Of a stretch of 64,000 nt of DNA, positions 51,401-63,688 are shown piece after piece. Where the stretch lies: NCBI GenBank assembly GCA_013365365.1, contig JABVXU010000017.1, positions 1 through 64,000 on the forward strand, given 5' to 3'. The notes under the pieces are model-generated. The model saw only the letters and a list, made by a program, of their open reading frames with translations, searched no databases and was not told the origin of the DNA. Positions within the stretch are counted from its first letter, which is position 1. The number at the start of each line of letters is the position of its first letter. Origin of the DNA: Cruorifilaria tuberocauda. Its lineage: Eukaryota > Nematoda > Chromadorea > Rhabditida > Onchocercidae. A program made the position numbers and the translations under genes.

Positions 51401-54046
51401 TTCTATAAGCTTTAGCTAACAACTAGACTAACCATTAGCATAATAGCTTCATGGAGCAGTATATAAAATGGACTTCTGAAGACTAAGCATTGAAAAGAAT
51501 TATGACTTGCTTAGAAAGATATCGAAAAAGAGCAATGACAGCAGCGGCGGCGACTTTCTTCCTGAATTCCCTTCAAAGAGATATCCTGTTATACTCCTTC
51601 TCCTCTCTCTCTGTCCCCTCTCTTCTTCCTTCTGCTATCTTTCATGAAATTGGCATGATAAAGAGTTAGTCCTTCCTGCTCTTGGTAGCCTATGACAATT
51701 CTTAGACACTCCACTCCTTCCTCATTGTTATCATATGTAGCTACCGTATCCACATCCACCTATCTGCTTATCACCATCATCATCATCATCATCATCATCA
51801 TCACCATTAATACTCGAGAACCAATCAACAGCAATTATGTATCCAGTAATCATTGAAAAGTTTGCAGCAAACATTCTTAACTTTTATGGCAAATTTTACT
51901 CTTTACTTTAAAAATTAACAATTAGTCAAGTCTGTAAAAGATAAATATTACCGTATAATGCCATAATCATTTAAACTGAATTACGATGAATTAGTAGATA
52001 TTACTGAGATTCATAATATCATAGTTCGATCACTTTTTTTGACTTAAAAACTTGTTAATATCTTTAGAATTTTTTTTCAATTCTTTGAAAAAATTCAAGA
52101 CAACAAACTAAACTTATTGCAAAGCATAGTCCGTTGCATTTCAGTCAAGTCCTATTAGATAAGATGTCGAGGATACATACGCAATTAATGAAGGGTTGAT
52201 TGATCCGCAAGCAAGACACTAAATTGCAGCAAGCAGATTATACCTCAATTTCCCATATTATGTACCAATTATCGAGTTTTAGCATGTCCAAGATGAAAAC
52301 TTAAATTGTAGCTTGCAAATTGCGCGATATTTGCATGGATACTTAAGGAATAAGAATTAAAAGTACACATAAATATAAATCTAGTATTTTACAAGCATCT
52401 TTTCAAATTGCATTCAGAATTTATGTAATATTAAGTTATAATTATAAATTTTGACAATGTGTTTAAAATTATTTGGATTTTTGAATTAAAACTATTCTTC
52501 GAAAATTTTTCATTTAAATAATAATATGGATAAATTTCAAAGATGATAGAAAGGTAAAAGATTTGATTATTGAAAAATTAAATTTTGGAAATGATATAGA
52601 AGGAAGCTATAAAGAGTACATATATGTATATTTAGCGTATAACGAGGATAAAACTTCATGAGCTGAAAATTCTTAATAAGATCATAATGCATGCAAAATA
52701 AAGTCAAATGAATGTAATATTTATCAGAAGTATGAAATTTCACTATTTAAAAGAAAAACGTCAAGTAATGAATATCAAGTAGTTAGTTAACGCTTCTATT
52801 AAATTGACTGTAAAAGCAAATAAAAAATGATATGGTTGATGATGATTGATCATAATATAAGCGATGATTACAAAAAAATTATCTGATAAGATTGAGGGTG
52901 ACAATTGCTCCACTTATTCATTCCTTCTTTTTTTCTCATAATAAAACAGAAAATTTTTTGTTTGATGAAATGGTGGATGGTACAGGAAAAGGAACATGCG
53001 AACCGTCATTTCAGTAAGCAGCATTATAATAATTTATGCATGTTAATATATCATAACAATAGTAAAATATGGGCTCGTTCCCAAATGAGGAAAGAACAGT
53101 GAGAGAGAGAGGGAAAGAAGGAAGCTGTGGATATTCCTTCCTCCCGTCGAATCACACGGAATGCGGAATGAAATCCAAAAACGGTGTGGGTGGCAAACAG
53201 CTGCTGTATTACACATTCCATTACTGATTATGAGACATTTTTTGCATTTCCGTAGACAATTCTGAACATGTGGAATGGTAGGAAATTTTCATCATCTATT
53301 TGAGCTTATCGTTAGAAATAACTAAGAATGATTAATATCGCAGTTATTTTAAAAGAAAAAAGATATGTAATAGAGTACTTGGAGAAAAGCTTTCAACAGA
53401 TCAACAATGATCAATATAACGGCAAATAGATATAACATGCAAATTCATTAAAATTTTTAATTTTAGTATCGTTTAATATGGCAACAGAAGGCATCAGTAA
53501 CTGTGCCCAAAAATTGAACTTTCATTAAATCCTTATACTTAATATATTTCTATTTGTTGATATGGTTGAAACTATTAAAACTGGCTTTAACATTCAAAAT
53601 AGCTTTGAAAAATGTTATGTAGCTCAATAATTGTTTACATTTGATGTCAGTTCTTTAATTTTTCAGTCAAAGACTCTTATTGTTAGTAGCTTATCATATC
53701 GTTAGGAAGCTTCTTCGACAATTAGAAGTTAATAGTTCTAATATGAAATGTTAATCATAATCTATCGATTGATTATTAACTTACCAACTTTACTGATGTT
53801 ATTATCGATTATTTACTGATAGTTATTAAGAATAGTACTAATGAATGAGATTATTTTTTTAATTATATAATTTAAACATAAATGAATAAAATTGGTATGG
53901 GCTAAAAGATAACCTTGTCAAGGACACCAATCAATAAACCGGGCTCAAGTTTTCCTCTTGTCCATAACGAACTGGTATGATCGTCATTCTGCCGAACTTC
54001 TACTAATCGCAAAAAATTCGCATCCAAACTCATTTCTCGACGTTTC
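39466..54046 (-). CDS. egl-43: EVI1/PRDM3-16-type zinc-finger transcription factor (EGL-43 family), first exon not found
   Basis: Nuclear DNA-binding regulator; the C. elegans member controls neuron migration and anchor-cell invasion. Exons in phase: 53914-54046, 47709-48103, 45801-45899, 44583-44697, 43720-43837, 42629-42830, 41792-42419, 40098-40183 and 39466-39688, at least 665 residues. Exon 1 in the window resembles the start of a PR/SET domain ([14 protein letters not shown]) but no further PR core follows. The second is acidic then poly-Ser. The first finger cluster has three fingers: [38 protein letters not shown], and a C2HC finger [20 protein letters not shown] Gln/Pro/Ser linker holds PLDLS, a CtBP-corepressor-type motif. 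The second cluster has three fingers: [36 protein letters not shown] and [17 protein letters not shown], the EVI1 hallmark. EVI1 has seven plus three fingers, so the first cluster is reduced. The initiator exon must lie above 54046. Confidence 0.9.
45041..45139. repeat. imperfect inverted repeat in an intron of the EVI1-type gene
   Basis: AAAAGCGAAACATCATCAAA at 45041-45060 (continuing TGAC to 45064) is matched in reverse complement at 45119-45139 (starting GTCATTTGATGTTTCGC), except for one 3-base ATC insertion. The arms are about 21-24 bases with a ~54-base spacer, so it could fold as a hairpin or be a small foldback element. Confidence 0.65.
47815..47935 (-). repeat. trinucleotide-rich poly-Ser coding stretch
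   Basis: Within the second known exon of the EVI1-type gene, repeated TCA/TCG/TCC-type codons (ATG/GAT on the top strand) encode a long serine run ([16 protein letters not shown]). The same exon has an aspartate run near 47990-48010. Opposite-strand frames appear as Asp-rich or His-rich open frames but are shadows. Confidence 0.75.
48104..53913 (-). other. 5.8-kb intron of the EVI1-type gene
   Basis: No supported exon inside. An ATC microsatellite lies at about 51773-51803. Pyrimidine-rich runs occur near 50845-50890 and 51590-51640. E-box-like CAGCTG sites occur near 53200. The region around 48730-49000 stays open on the reverse strand and is somewhat GC-richer, but matches nothing. Long introns of developmental regulators often carry enhancers; that is inference here. 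Confidence 0.55.
51773..51803. repeat. ATC microsatellite
   Basis: About ten uninterrupted CAT/ATC units in the large intron of the EVI1-type gene. Confidence 0.9.
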
Positions 54047-54729
54047 CTGCGAAAAAGTGAATTTAAAGTGAAAAAAGGATGAAATTCTTTTCGATTTAGC
54101 GAGAAACTTTAAAAAATCTAAAAAATATTGAAGCGCTTTTTTTGGAAATTTTTAATTCAAGAAATTGAGAGTTGAATTTATCATTGCAAAATTTATAAAA
54201 TTATTTTATCTCTACGGCTGTAGCTGCAATTCGATGAAAATTTCGTAAGAAGTAACAATAATGAATTATCATTGAAAAAAACTGAAAAAATTTTAATGTT
54301 AGGACATAAGTTTAGAATTCTTTTGAATATATATTAAACAAATGATCACCACTGAAATAGCATTAAAATGGAGCCAGCCAGATTAAGGAGAATAATTCAA
54401 AGATTGAGTAAGTGATTAATTTGAAAGTTAACTATAATAATCTGTTAAGTGCAAAGTTCAAGGGTTAGCTGTGATGCATGTCTCCTAAATGAAGAGACAA
54501 GAATCAAAGTATGCTACAGCAAAAGTAATCACATTTTTTACGAATTGCAAAGTTTCATTTGAGGAAGAGAATTCCAGCTGTGACCTATGAGATGAAATTA
54601 ATTTTTGGGAATTTCTTGATATCTAATGAACCATTCACAGTAGTATACTGTAGATGAGGTAATAGCAATGAGGAGAGAGTGAGAATGATAAGACGTGGGG
54701 AAAGACGATGACGACTGGTTGACGACGGC

Positions 54730-55072
54730 AGTTGGGTGAGTGAGTGACACTCGGCTCATCCATCTCGGCACACCGGCAGCAGAGAGGGAGGTGCGGCACG
54801 GCGCGCAGCCGAGACGGAAGAGGAACAGTCAGCTGCTCGTTTCATCCCATCTCCAGCTCCGCCTGCGGATGAGCGCGAAGGAAGCGTCGCGTCGCCGCTG
54901 CTTCTTCCTCTCTTCCTTACGACAATGGACGCATCCGCCGCGATTCCTCCTTTCCTTCCTTCTTCTCATCCCTCCACCCCTTCTGTGTCTGTCTTTATGT
55001 GGGAGAGTGGCTGCGTGCTGCTTCCACAGTGTTATTTTCTTATCTATGGACTACGGTATTTGTGACGTTTAG
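54730..55072. promoter_or_regulatory. GC- and CpG-rich island, candidate promoter or first exon of the EVI1-type gene
   Basis: A ~340-base block is markedly GC-richer than its surroundings, with clustered CpG (for example GCGGCACGGCGCGCAGCCG near 54791-54810), flanked on both sides by very AT-rich DNA. It lies about 700 bases upstream (reverse-strand sense) of the first assigned EVI1-type exon. A forward open frame of 110 codons (54740-55072) is low-complexity and unconvincing. The reverse strand offers an ATG with a short frame but no clear donor of the required phase. I call the compositional island only. Confidence 0.5.
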
Positions 55073-57242
55073 GTATCCAAGCTGATGGAGGAGAAAGTGA
55101 TGTTGGAAAGTAATCTAAATAAGCCTGAGCGAAATGAAATCTCTCTTTTCAGCAATCAAATTATCTCCACTCTCAATGCTTTCTTCCATTTCCTCCTTCC
55201 TACTAACCTTACTGTCCGTCAATGTTGTGATGATCACTTGATATTGATGTAATGTCGTCGATTTCAGTGACCAAATGACGATGATGAAATGTTTATTCAT
55301 TTAAAATAGACAAATAATAATAAAGAAGGAAAATAATCGATAAGAGACATTTCATTTTCATCATGCATTATGGAAAAGTTGGAAGGTAGCGGAAAAGTTA
55401 GGCTCGGATTATTATCAAAATCCATCATTTCATTTCTTTCTGTAAAATTTCCCACTTTCCTTAACTTTTACTATTATAATTAAAAATTCCTAATGATTTC
55501 TCCACTTGAGTAGGCTGAAATTCATTCATTCATTCTTTTGTTTAAGCTTCCTGTAAAATATTTACAGATTTTTTTAGCTTCCAAATATTTCCTTTAACAA
55601 AAATCTAACCTTTCTACTCCTCATATATGACCTTCATATCAACAGAGAAGGTTTATTGATAGGATAAGTCAATGAATCATAATTTAGGGCACCTAATCGA
55701 AATTAGCTTAGTTGCTGTGGTCGCAATAAGATAGTAATGCTGTGTGTGTTGAAATAATTGACTTTGGAGAATGGAGTAAGCGATCATGCATGCATTGCTT
55801 ATAGAAAATGGGTGGCTCCTAAAACAATCTTTAGATTAAGGCGTAACTACCAGTCAATTCAGCTAGCTATAGCTAGAGAGAAGCTTAGTATGCTCCTACC
55901 ATTGACTTGACTTGACTGAAAGCTGAAATGCTCTAATTCCATATCGTAGTGCCTGCTGTCAATGTGATGAATTTTTCATAAAACGATCAGCATCACCCTC
56001 AATCCTCATCGGATTCATTCATCTATCGCCTATCCTGAATTACTATTTGATGTGCCATTAAAATACTAATTAATTATATTCTGACCTGACCATAGGTTGT
56101 TCAATTTAGGAATCTCTTCTATCTTTCACTACTAAATTCAGTTTCCTTTCCATTCAATTCTTCTTTCTTTTCATTTATCTCCCGTTTTATTAATTTAATT
56201 TAAAATTTTTCATTAATGAGAATTATTTAATCATATAAATTTGTAGTGTATTCAGGTAAAGAACAGGAATTCATTTCTTTCAGGTTAATTATGAAGATGA
56301 AGTAAGTGGTATAAATCGAAATACAACATTTGAATTGAAAAGGAAACGATCGACGTTATCTTGAATTCTGTTCATTGCTCAGAAAATATTTCCAACTATT
56401 CATGATTAATAATAATATTGGACCATAGCTTGAAATGTATTCAAATTGCAATTTGTGTTTTTATACGGAGTGGAAGAGATGTGAAATAGCAAAAGCTGGA
56501 TATGAGAGGAAATAAGTCGAAGTAGAAAATGAAAAAATATTAATTTATATAAATCTCAATAGCAAAAAGGTTCTTTCAGTAATAAAAATCACTGGAATTT
56601 GTTTTCGAACTACTAAGTGATTCGATTCCTTTTTCAATATTTCATTTCAAAGAACAATTTCAATAAACTGATAAGTAAAAAATTGTCCAAGTTATTGGAG
56701 ATTGAAGGAAAAATATTCAGTTAACTGTTATATTTTCATTAAAAAAGAAAATGCAGATTCCTTTTTTAGAACGAAATTTCAGGAAAAATGTTTCAAGAAA
56801 AAACTTTTAGATAGAAGCTATTTTATACAAACGTATAGAGTTTTGTAGTATATCTCTCTTTTTTGTGAAAAAAAAAATATTCTGAGATATATATTTCATT
56901 GCATGACAAATCTTCGAATTTCATACTTATTGCTCATTTTGCGATTTGGACCATAAAAACTAGAAAGAGCGAGAGAGAAAAAAGAGAAGTATAAATAAGC
57001 ATAGTTATTGTTCGATCCTTCATCGCTATTCTCATCATCTTTTTGTCATCTATTCATCATTGTAGTATTCTCGTTTTATTATTTACATAAAATTTCCACT
57101 AATAAGAAATTCGGCAATGAGTCTCTCGTCGTTATATTGAAATTACGAATGGAATCAACACTTGGTCTATCTAGCTTTGAAAATACTTTTACCATTGTTA
57201 ATTGTGAAATTCAAAATTGCTCGTTCTGAAGATAATAAGCCG

Positions 57243-57299
57243 ATACATACACATACACGCACACACACACGCACACAAACACACACACACACACACACA
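57243..57299. repeat. interrupted CA microsatellite
   Basis: A CA/ACAC repeat of about 57 bases with a few G and A interruptions. An opposite-strand open frame of Val/Cys repeats over it is an artefact. Confidence 0.9.
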
Positions 57300-58961
57300 A
57301 GCAGATTCACATACATAGAAAAGTAGTTTCTATGGACAATAAATCTTTGAAATAATTGACTAACTAACAAACTGTCTCGATCGTATCAACGGAATGTGAA
57401 AAATTGAATAATAAGTGCTGGTACAACCGTAACCATAAATATCTCAAATGAGAGTGATTTAAGAAGAAAACTTTATGTTAACAAATACCGAGCAGATGCA
57501 GTGCATTGTGAGGACCGTGGAAAGTTAACTTTTTTACAATTACAATATTCCATTTATCATTATTAATTAATAAAAATGAAACTTTAATACTTTTTCTGAC
57601 ATGTCTATTACTAATTTAAATCACGTACACAGTCTTTAGTTTCTAATTATTTGTTGCATTGAACTTTCATATGTTTGGAAAGTAAGAAATATCTTGTTGC
57701 GACTCTAAATGACATATCAAATTTTTATTGAGTCATCTGCTATTAAATGGTAGTTGGAATAATTAATGAGATGCAGCTATAATTAGCTGATTTACAAGGA
57801 CTAATTTTTTCAATAATTATTTCCTAATTAAGATATTATTTTGCTTATTGCTTTGAATACAAATGGAAAGGCTTTTCAAATGCATATGTCCGATGGAATG
57901 AATTTTCAAGTGTGAAACGAACTTGTTGTTCCATATATTTAATTACATAACTCAGCTATAAATTGGATGTGATAAACAAATAAAAATGTGATGGATTGTT
58001 ATAGAAACCCATGGAATGATCCCGAGATGTGAATTAAGTATAATCTCAGAGAGACTGAAAATATTACACTGAAGGATTTAACACGTACTTTTCCAATATT
58101 CAAGAATCTCATGATACCGAATGGATTGACCGTTCCTTTATATCTAGTGGTTTGAGTTGACAAATAAATCAGTGAAGGAATAAAGTGGCTTAAAAGAATG
58201 ACATGATTAAATTTTAATTTTGGTACCTTCTTCTAAAAGACATTCTAGAAAGTAATAATGCAAATATCATTGTTTACACACCTATTTCTTGTTTTTTCTC
58301 CTCGCTAAAGCAAACATATCATGCTGTTTTTCGCACCTTTTTAGGAGATACTTAATCCAAATCATTCCCATGAATAATAATTTATGATTAGTGTTACATT
58401 ACAGATACTTATCGAAGTGTATAGGTGAAACAAAGAAAGGAAATGGTGTGTGGGTTAAGCGGACGGATGGTGTGGTTGAAGTGGCTCAAGCCGTTTAAAT
58501 CATCAATTGTCACGGAACCTATAAGTGTATCTATCTATCTATTCATACATTTATATCTATATCTAGGTATGCGTAAAAGTATGGAAGAGAGACACTACTT
58601 GACGTTTGATATATCGATCTGCTGAGGACCTATACATTTCAATAAAATGCGATAAATAACAACTTATAATTCTCAGCTTATGGTATAACAAAATTATTGT
58701 TTTTCAATCACCATTTCAAATAATTACTGAAACATGGTAAAAGCAAATTGCCAGCTCAAAAATCCTTAATCACTTATTGCGAATGGTTTCATTCGTTGCG
58801 ATATCATACGTAAATTGCCCTCTGAAGACATCATTACAATATATTTGGTCAACAAGATGTACATCATCCGTACTTATCTGTATATATCAGCATCCGCTTT
58901 TTCAATTGGAAGTATCAATAGCACAAGTGTTATATTACTTTAATCGATTACTGCTTCAGTG

Positions 58962-58988
58962 ATTGCAAATATTTGTAATATTTGCAAT
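58962..58988. repeat. perfect short hairpin
   Basis: ATTGCAAATATT (58962-58973), then TGT, then its exact reverse complement AATATTTGCAAT (58977-58988). A 12-base-pair perfect stem with a 3-base loop, AT-rich. Confidence 0.85.
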
Positions 58989-61027
58989 TTATTTTTTGTT
59001 TAATATTATTTTCGTTTAAGTGATTAAGAATGTTAACAGCACTTGTTACTCGGAGATGTCGTCTAAAAGAACAAATAGGACGCAACCTTAATTGTTTTAT
59101 TCACATAACCTTAATTCTCTTCAGTGATAGCTTTTTCTAGCACCAAAAAAAAGTCCGTCGAAAATCTGCTCATGTAGTGAAATATGAAACGATACCTACC
59201 TTTTTATTCTCATTGAACAGTGGTAATAGATCATTTACAATTTTTTTTGAACTTTTTCATGCAATTTATTTTAAACAAAAGTAACAAACATGTGTAATTA
59301 TTCCGCTTAATTTTTGGAACAAAACATTTCGCATTGCATTATTTGAACACAATATAAAAAGTTGATGACACAGTTCAGAAGGCAAAAGCAATAAGTGATA
59401 GAGCTAATATAGAGCTAGTAACTGAAAATTTGAAAACGATTATCAGCATTTCGAACCATAACCCCATTTATACCAATTGAATAGTTTCAGTTTAGTAATT
59501 TCTAAATTTATTTTCAATTAAAATAGGAATAAAATTATATGAAGTAAAATGTCAAAAATCGAGATCATTTTGTAGAAAGAAAAACCTAAATAATGCCGAT
59601 TTGCTAGGGTAAAATTCGATTAGTTTTCGAGAATGACACCTCACTGATTATTTCAAGGGATTATTTTAATTATAAATCTTTGATGACACTGATAGAATTA
59701 TACAATTAAACATTTAAAAAGTAAACATTAATATATGCTTAGCCACTGAATTCATTGCACCGATAATATGCAGTCAAATTTGAAGATTTTGTGCACAATA
59801 AGTAGCTGTCGAACTAATAACAATTTTCAATTTAAGAGTAACAATCAATTTTGATATATTAATCCGGATGATGTCCAAACGTAGTGCATTCCCATCTTGC
59901 GCAGCTATTTCCAAACATTATATTATTTTGATAATATAAAAGCAATATCTAAGAGCTTCGCAGTAATACTATTGACAAAGAAAAAAAAAAAGTTTGATCC
60001 TCTCTGTGGCAGATAAAAAAAATTTCCCTGCTGTGAGAGTGAAAGAACTTATTTTTTTGATGGAAAGTAAATTTCCAGCCACTTGAACAATACACATCTC
60101 AAAAGAGATAAGTTTTTGATAAACGGATTCATAATTGAATGAGAAATTACGGTTTACATGAGTAGTAAAATTCATGATTTCTTAATAAGCTTTCGATAGC
60201 GATATCATCAATAACCGTTCTCATCAGCACGAATACCAGTAGCAATAACCTTCTATTTTAAAAAGTAACAAATGCAAAGAAAATCCAGAGGAAAAAATGA
60301 AGATACTGTTTAATAGAAGCTCAAATAAACATTATTTCTTGATCAATGGAGTAGATTATTTTGATTAATTTCTTGATTAATTGATTAATGAAGCCAATTA
60401 ATGGAAAAGTCAAATGTCCATATTAAGGCATGACGATCTAAAAAAATTTCCAACATAGTAGCATAGTAAAATCAAAAAATTAACTGAAAAAAATTAATTG
60501 GAAAAATTTAACTTAATCAAAAAATTGGCTGAAATGTAATAATCGAGAGATTGCATCATAAATGACAAAAAAAATTAATACAAATATTGCATAAATCATG
60601 GTGTTACCATTGCAAATTAGAACAATATCATAATTTATTTAATTGTGTGATTGAAATGAAAAAAGCAATAAAGTGAATAATTATCGATAACAGTGAATAG
60701 GAAAAGAAAATATGATTGTTTAAAAAAAATGAGCAAGGCGAAAATACAGAAACGGAAAATAAGAAGTAGCAAAATACATCAAAGTCCAACAGTAAAAGAT
60801 GAGGAAAGTTTGAACCTATCAAGAAAGGAATGAAAAAGTTCAATAAACTTCAGTATAAAGAATCATTCTGGATCAAAGACAAATATATTTTAATCGAATC
60901 AGCAAGATCGTCCTCTCAAAGTCAAGCCTTAGTAGCAAACAAAAGATTACTTTTTGATTGGAAAAAGTAATACTTTCTCGGCAGGAAGAGAAACTTGATG
61001 AAAAGGTATTTCGATAGGCAGGTAAAA

Positions 61028-63688
61028 CTATTTACAAGACCCATCTAAATCTACTGAACTTTGACATGTATGAAAACTATCACTTCCGTAACTGTGAAGA
61101 GAGAGAAAAGAGTGCGCTCGCTTGTGAAAACTATCTCTCATAATTTTTTCCAGTTCAACTGATGCTTGTTCGTTGTTGAACTGTCCTGGTTGGAAAGTTA
61201 GTTCATTCTGTGTAGAGTCTACCTCACTGAAAATATTTGAATAATAAATAATTCATTGAAAAAAAATGCCCAGATGAACTGCCACTTTTCTTCCATCATT
61301 TACCAAGCTAAAAGTAGTACTTTTTCTTAAAATTTCCTAATTGAGCTTAGTGGGAAAAACTTTCGTCGCGCGAATTGTGTGAAACCATTCAATTTCGCGA
61401 CCAATTTAAATAAAAATTAGAGTTATACCTTTTATCTACATTATCTTGACTATTCTCTAATCCATTCCGAGCGCTGACTGCCGAGGTAATATCTAAAATC
61501 CGGGCCTGTCGCGCGAGGAAACGTTGTCGTTGAAGTTGAATGAAAATACTTGCGGGAATATCAGGTATCACATAAGCAACCACACCTTTGACCATTGCCA
61601 CTAAATGCTTAAAATAGTATATTCGTAAATAACAGAGAAAATCACGTCAGTCCCAATTTACATGTCATGAATTCTGAAAAAAGAAGTTAAAAAGGATAAC
61701 TATCAGCAAAAAGCGAAGCGTCTGGACATTTGAAACAGAAAAATAAGTTCGTCAATTCTTAAAGTAATTAATAACCATTTTACAGTAGGTATTTATTAAT
61801 AAATTCTTTCGCTTCCATACTCTATTTTTTTCAATCACAGTTTCATAAACTAATCAGACAAAGCTGCTGCCGTAAACAAATATAGTAATACATATGTCAT
61901 TACTTGCTTCCTGATTTCCTTATAAAACGTAAACAAATATTTGTACCAAAAACACATTATTAAGCCACGTTTTTTAAGGACAACAGGATTTTTTTTTGGA
62001 ACACATGAAAGATGATACATTCGTACTGAAATTATGCAATGATTTATCATAACTTGCTACACAAAATAAACAACTTGCCTCGAAGATAAGAACAAATGCT
62101 AAACGAAAAGTAAAAACAATCCACCACTGTATAGTAAAGCCATAGTTATTATCACAATCCGCAGACGGATCAATATTACAAGGTGGCTTTCTGTAGTCAC
62201 GGAACCTGATATCATAAAATTTTATAGCTTACAGTAGCAAAATAAAATCCTAATATTAGTGAGTATTATTATCTTACTTATGTACATATTTATAGGTCTT
62301 ACAGCAGAAATGATTCTTGTACTGTATAAAAAATAATTACCTTTCACCTTTTTCAGAAATCGTATAAGTAAAAAGTTGTTACTTTATTTTTTACTGTTCA
62401 AGAGTAATGCAATCTCGTATCTTTTAAAATTAATAGAAAGCTTGTCATATAAAGAAATGTTATAGCAATTTTAAAAACTAACCTACAAACAGTAATGTTA
62501 TCATTCTTGAATTCGCTCCATTTCACGAAAATTCCAGATGAATCATAAAAAGAGAGTGAGTTGTTCACGTATCCGTATAATTCATCATGCATATATACAA
62601 ACCGATAAACAAAACGGGGTATAAAATCGCTCGTAAACGCTATGATACAAGCCTTCAGTAGAAAATTATATTGTAAAACAGTGAAGAATTTTTAATGCAT
62701 GTATACTTTTTCTTTTAAATATGTCTTTGCAGACCACCCCAACTGGATGCGAACTAACAACGTCTTTTCGATAGAATCCTTTAGATTTCACGTTGATCTC
62801 AACATTTATTGACGATGAAGATAAAATTTACGTTAATCAGAACCGCTGCTCTGCTAATCATACTTAAAATAGGCAACCAGATACCAATATCACGTGCTCG
62901 CTCCGGCATCGGACGTCGAGTGGCAATTATGTATTTGTATGCATCTACCCGAATTTCAAAGATATTATTTAGCAAAGCGAAAACTGGTGCAAGTGGAAAC
63001 GCTGACACAAAAAGTGTCACAAAACCAAACTGTATCACTAAAAAAAATTTTTTCTTCGGCAAAAAGTAACCAGAGAGGTTCTAATTCCTTTGTTCCAATA
63101 AATTGTGAGTAATAAAAAAGTATGTCAATAAATCAGACAAATTTTGCTTACAGCGGAATAATTATAGCGCACTCTGTTTAAAGTCTCCTCAACAGAATTA
63201 TAGACGTTTTTTTTGTAAAGAGTATCAGCTTATATATCAAGATCATTTGAATCTAAAAATAAAAACCAACCCATTTCCAAATATTCGTCAAATAAGAATT
63301 GTTCATATGCAGGATTGAGTATGTAATCTTGCTCCCATCTAGCTATTCCACTCCTTCCACTTATTCCATCGACCAATTCATACTTTGTGCTGTTTCGTTG
63401 CTTTCTAGCTCCCAAAAATTGCAGCGAACGTAACCAAGTCATAAGCACTCTGAAAGAAAATTGATTTCCAAAATGAATGATGAAACCGTTCGCTAATTTA
63501 TGCAAGTCCGTAATATTCTAATTGGATCAAATATTGCTTACGGCCATGCAAATTCCATAAAGCCATTCCAGAATTGTTTACCACACATAATGATTGCCAA
63601 TTGTATTACAAGCTCGACCATACAACCAGCTGGATCACATTCTTCTGGCCGAAGACCGAAATAATGTCGCCCAGGTACGCTTGACAAA
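61028..63688 (-). CDS. anoctamin (TMEM16) family protein, C-terminal half; gene continues past the right edge
   Basis: Anoctamins are ten-helix membrane proteins acting as calcium-activated chloride channels or lipid scramblases. Seven exons join in phase: 63542-63688, 63271-63449, 62832-63037, 62483-62652, 62079-62205, 61429-61607 and 61028-61226, about 401 residues. [17 protein letters not shown] matches the conserved EECxxxGC loop, followed by [26 protein letters not shown] and [18 protein letters not shown] are family hallmarks that include acidic residues of the calcium site. [22 protein letters not shown], then [16 protein letters not shown] and [12 protein letters not shown], continue the helices. 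FRDYRKPPC precedes the last hydrophobic segment. [13 protein letters not shown] leads to a polar tail ending DLDGSCK and a stop. The intron after 62079 uses a GC donor (GAG|GCAAGT). The N-terminal cytoplasmic domain and first helices lie outside. I cannot assign it to a specific anoctamin. Confidence 0.93.

Larger units (their letters stand above)
55073..61027. other. gene desert
   Basis: About 6 kb with no supported coding exon on either strand. The only distinctive items are the CA microsatellite, the perfect hairpin listed separately, and short ATCT runs near 58530-58565. It may hold upstream regulatory sequence for the EVI1-type gene and the 3' UTR of the anoctamin gene. Confidence 0.6.

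Noticed and set aside
54740..55072. 110-codon forward open frame in the GC-rich island
   Set aside because: Low-complexity Arg/Ser/Leu sequence produced by GC-rich composition; no family resemblance or splice support.
57167..57370. Reverse-strand open frame with Val/Cys repeats
   Set aside because: Translation of a CA microsatellite.
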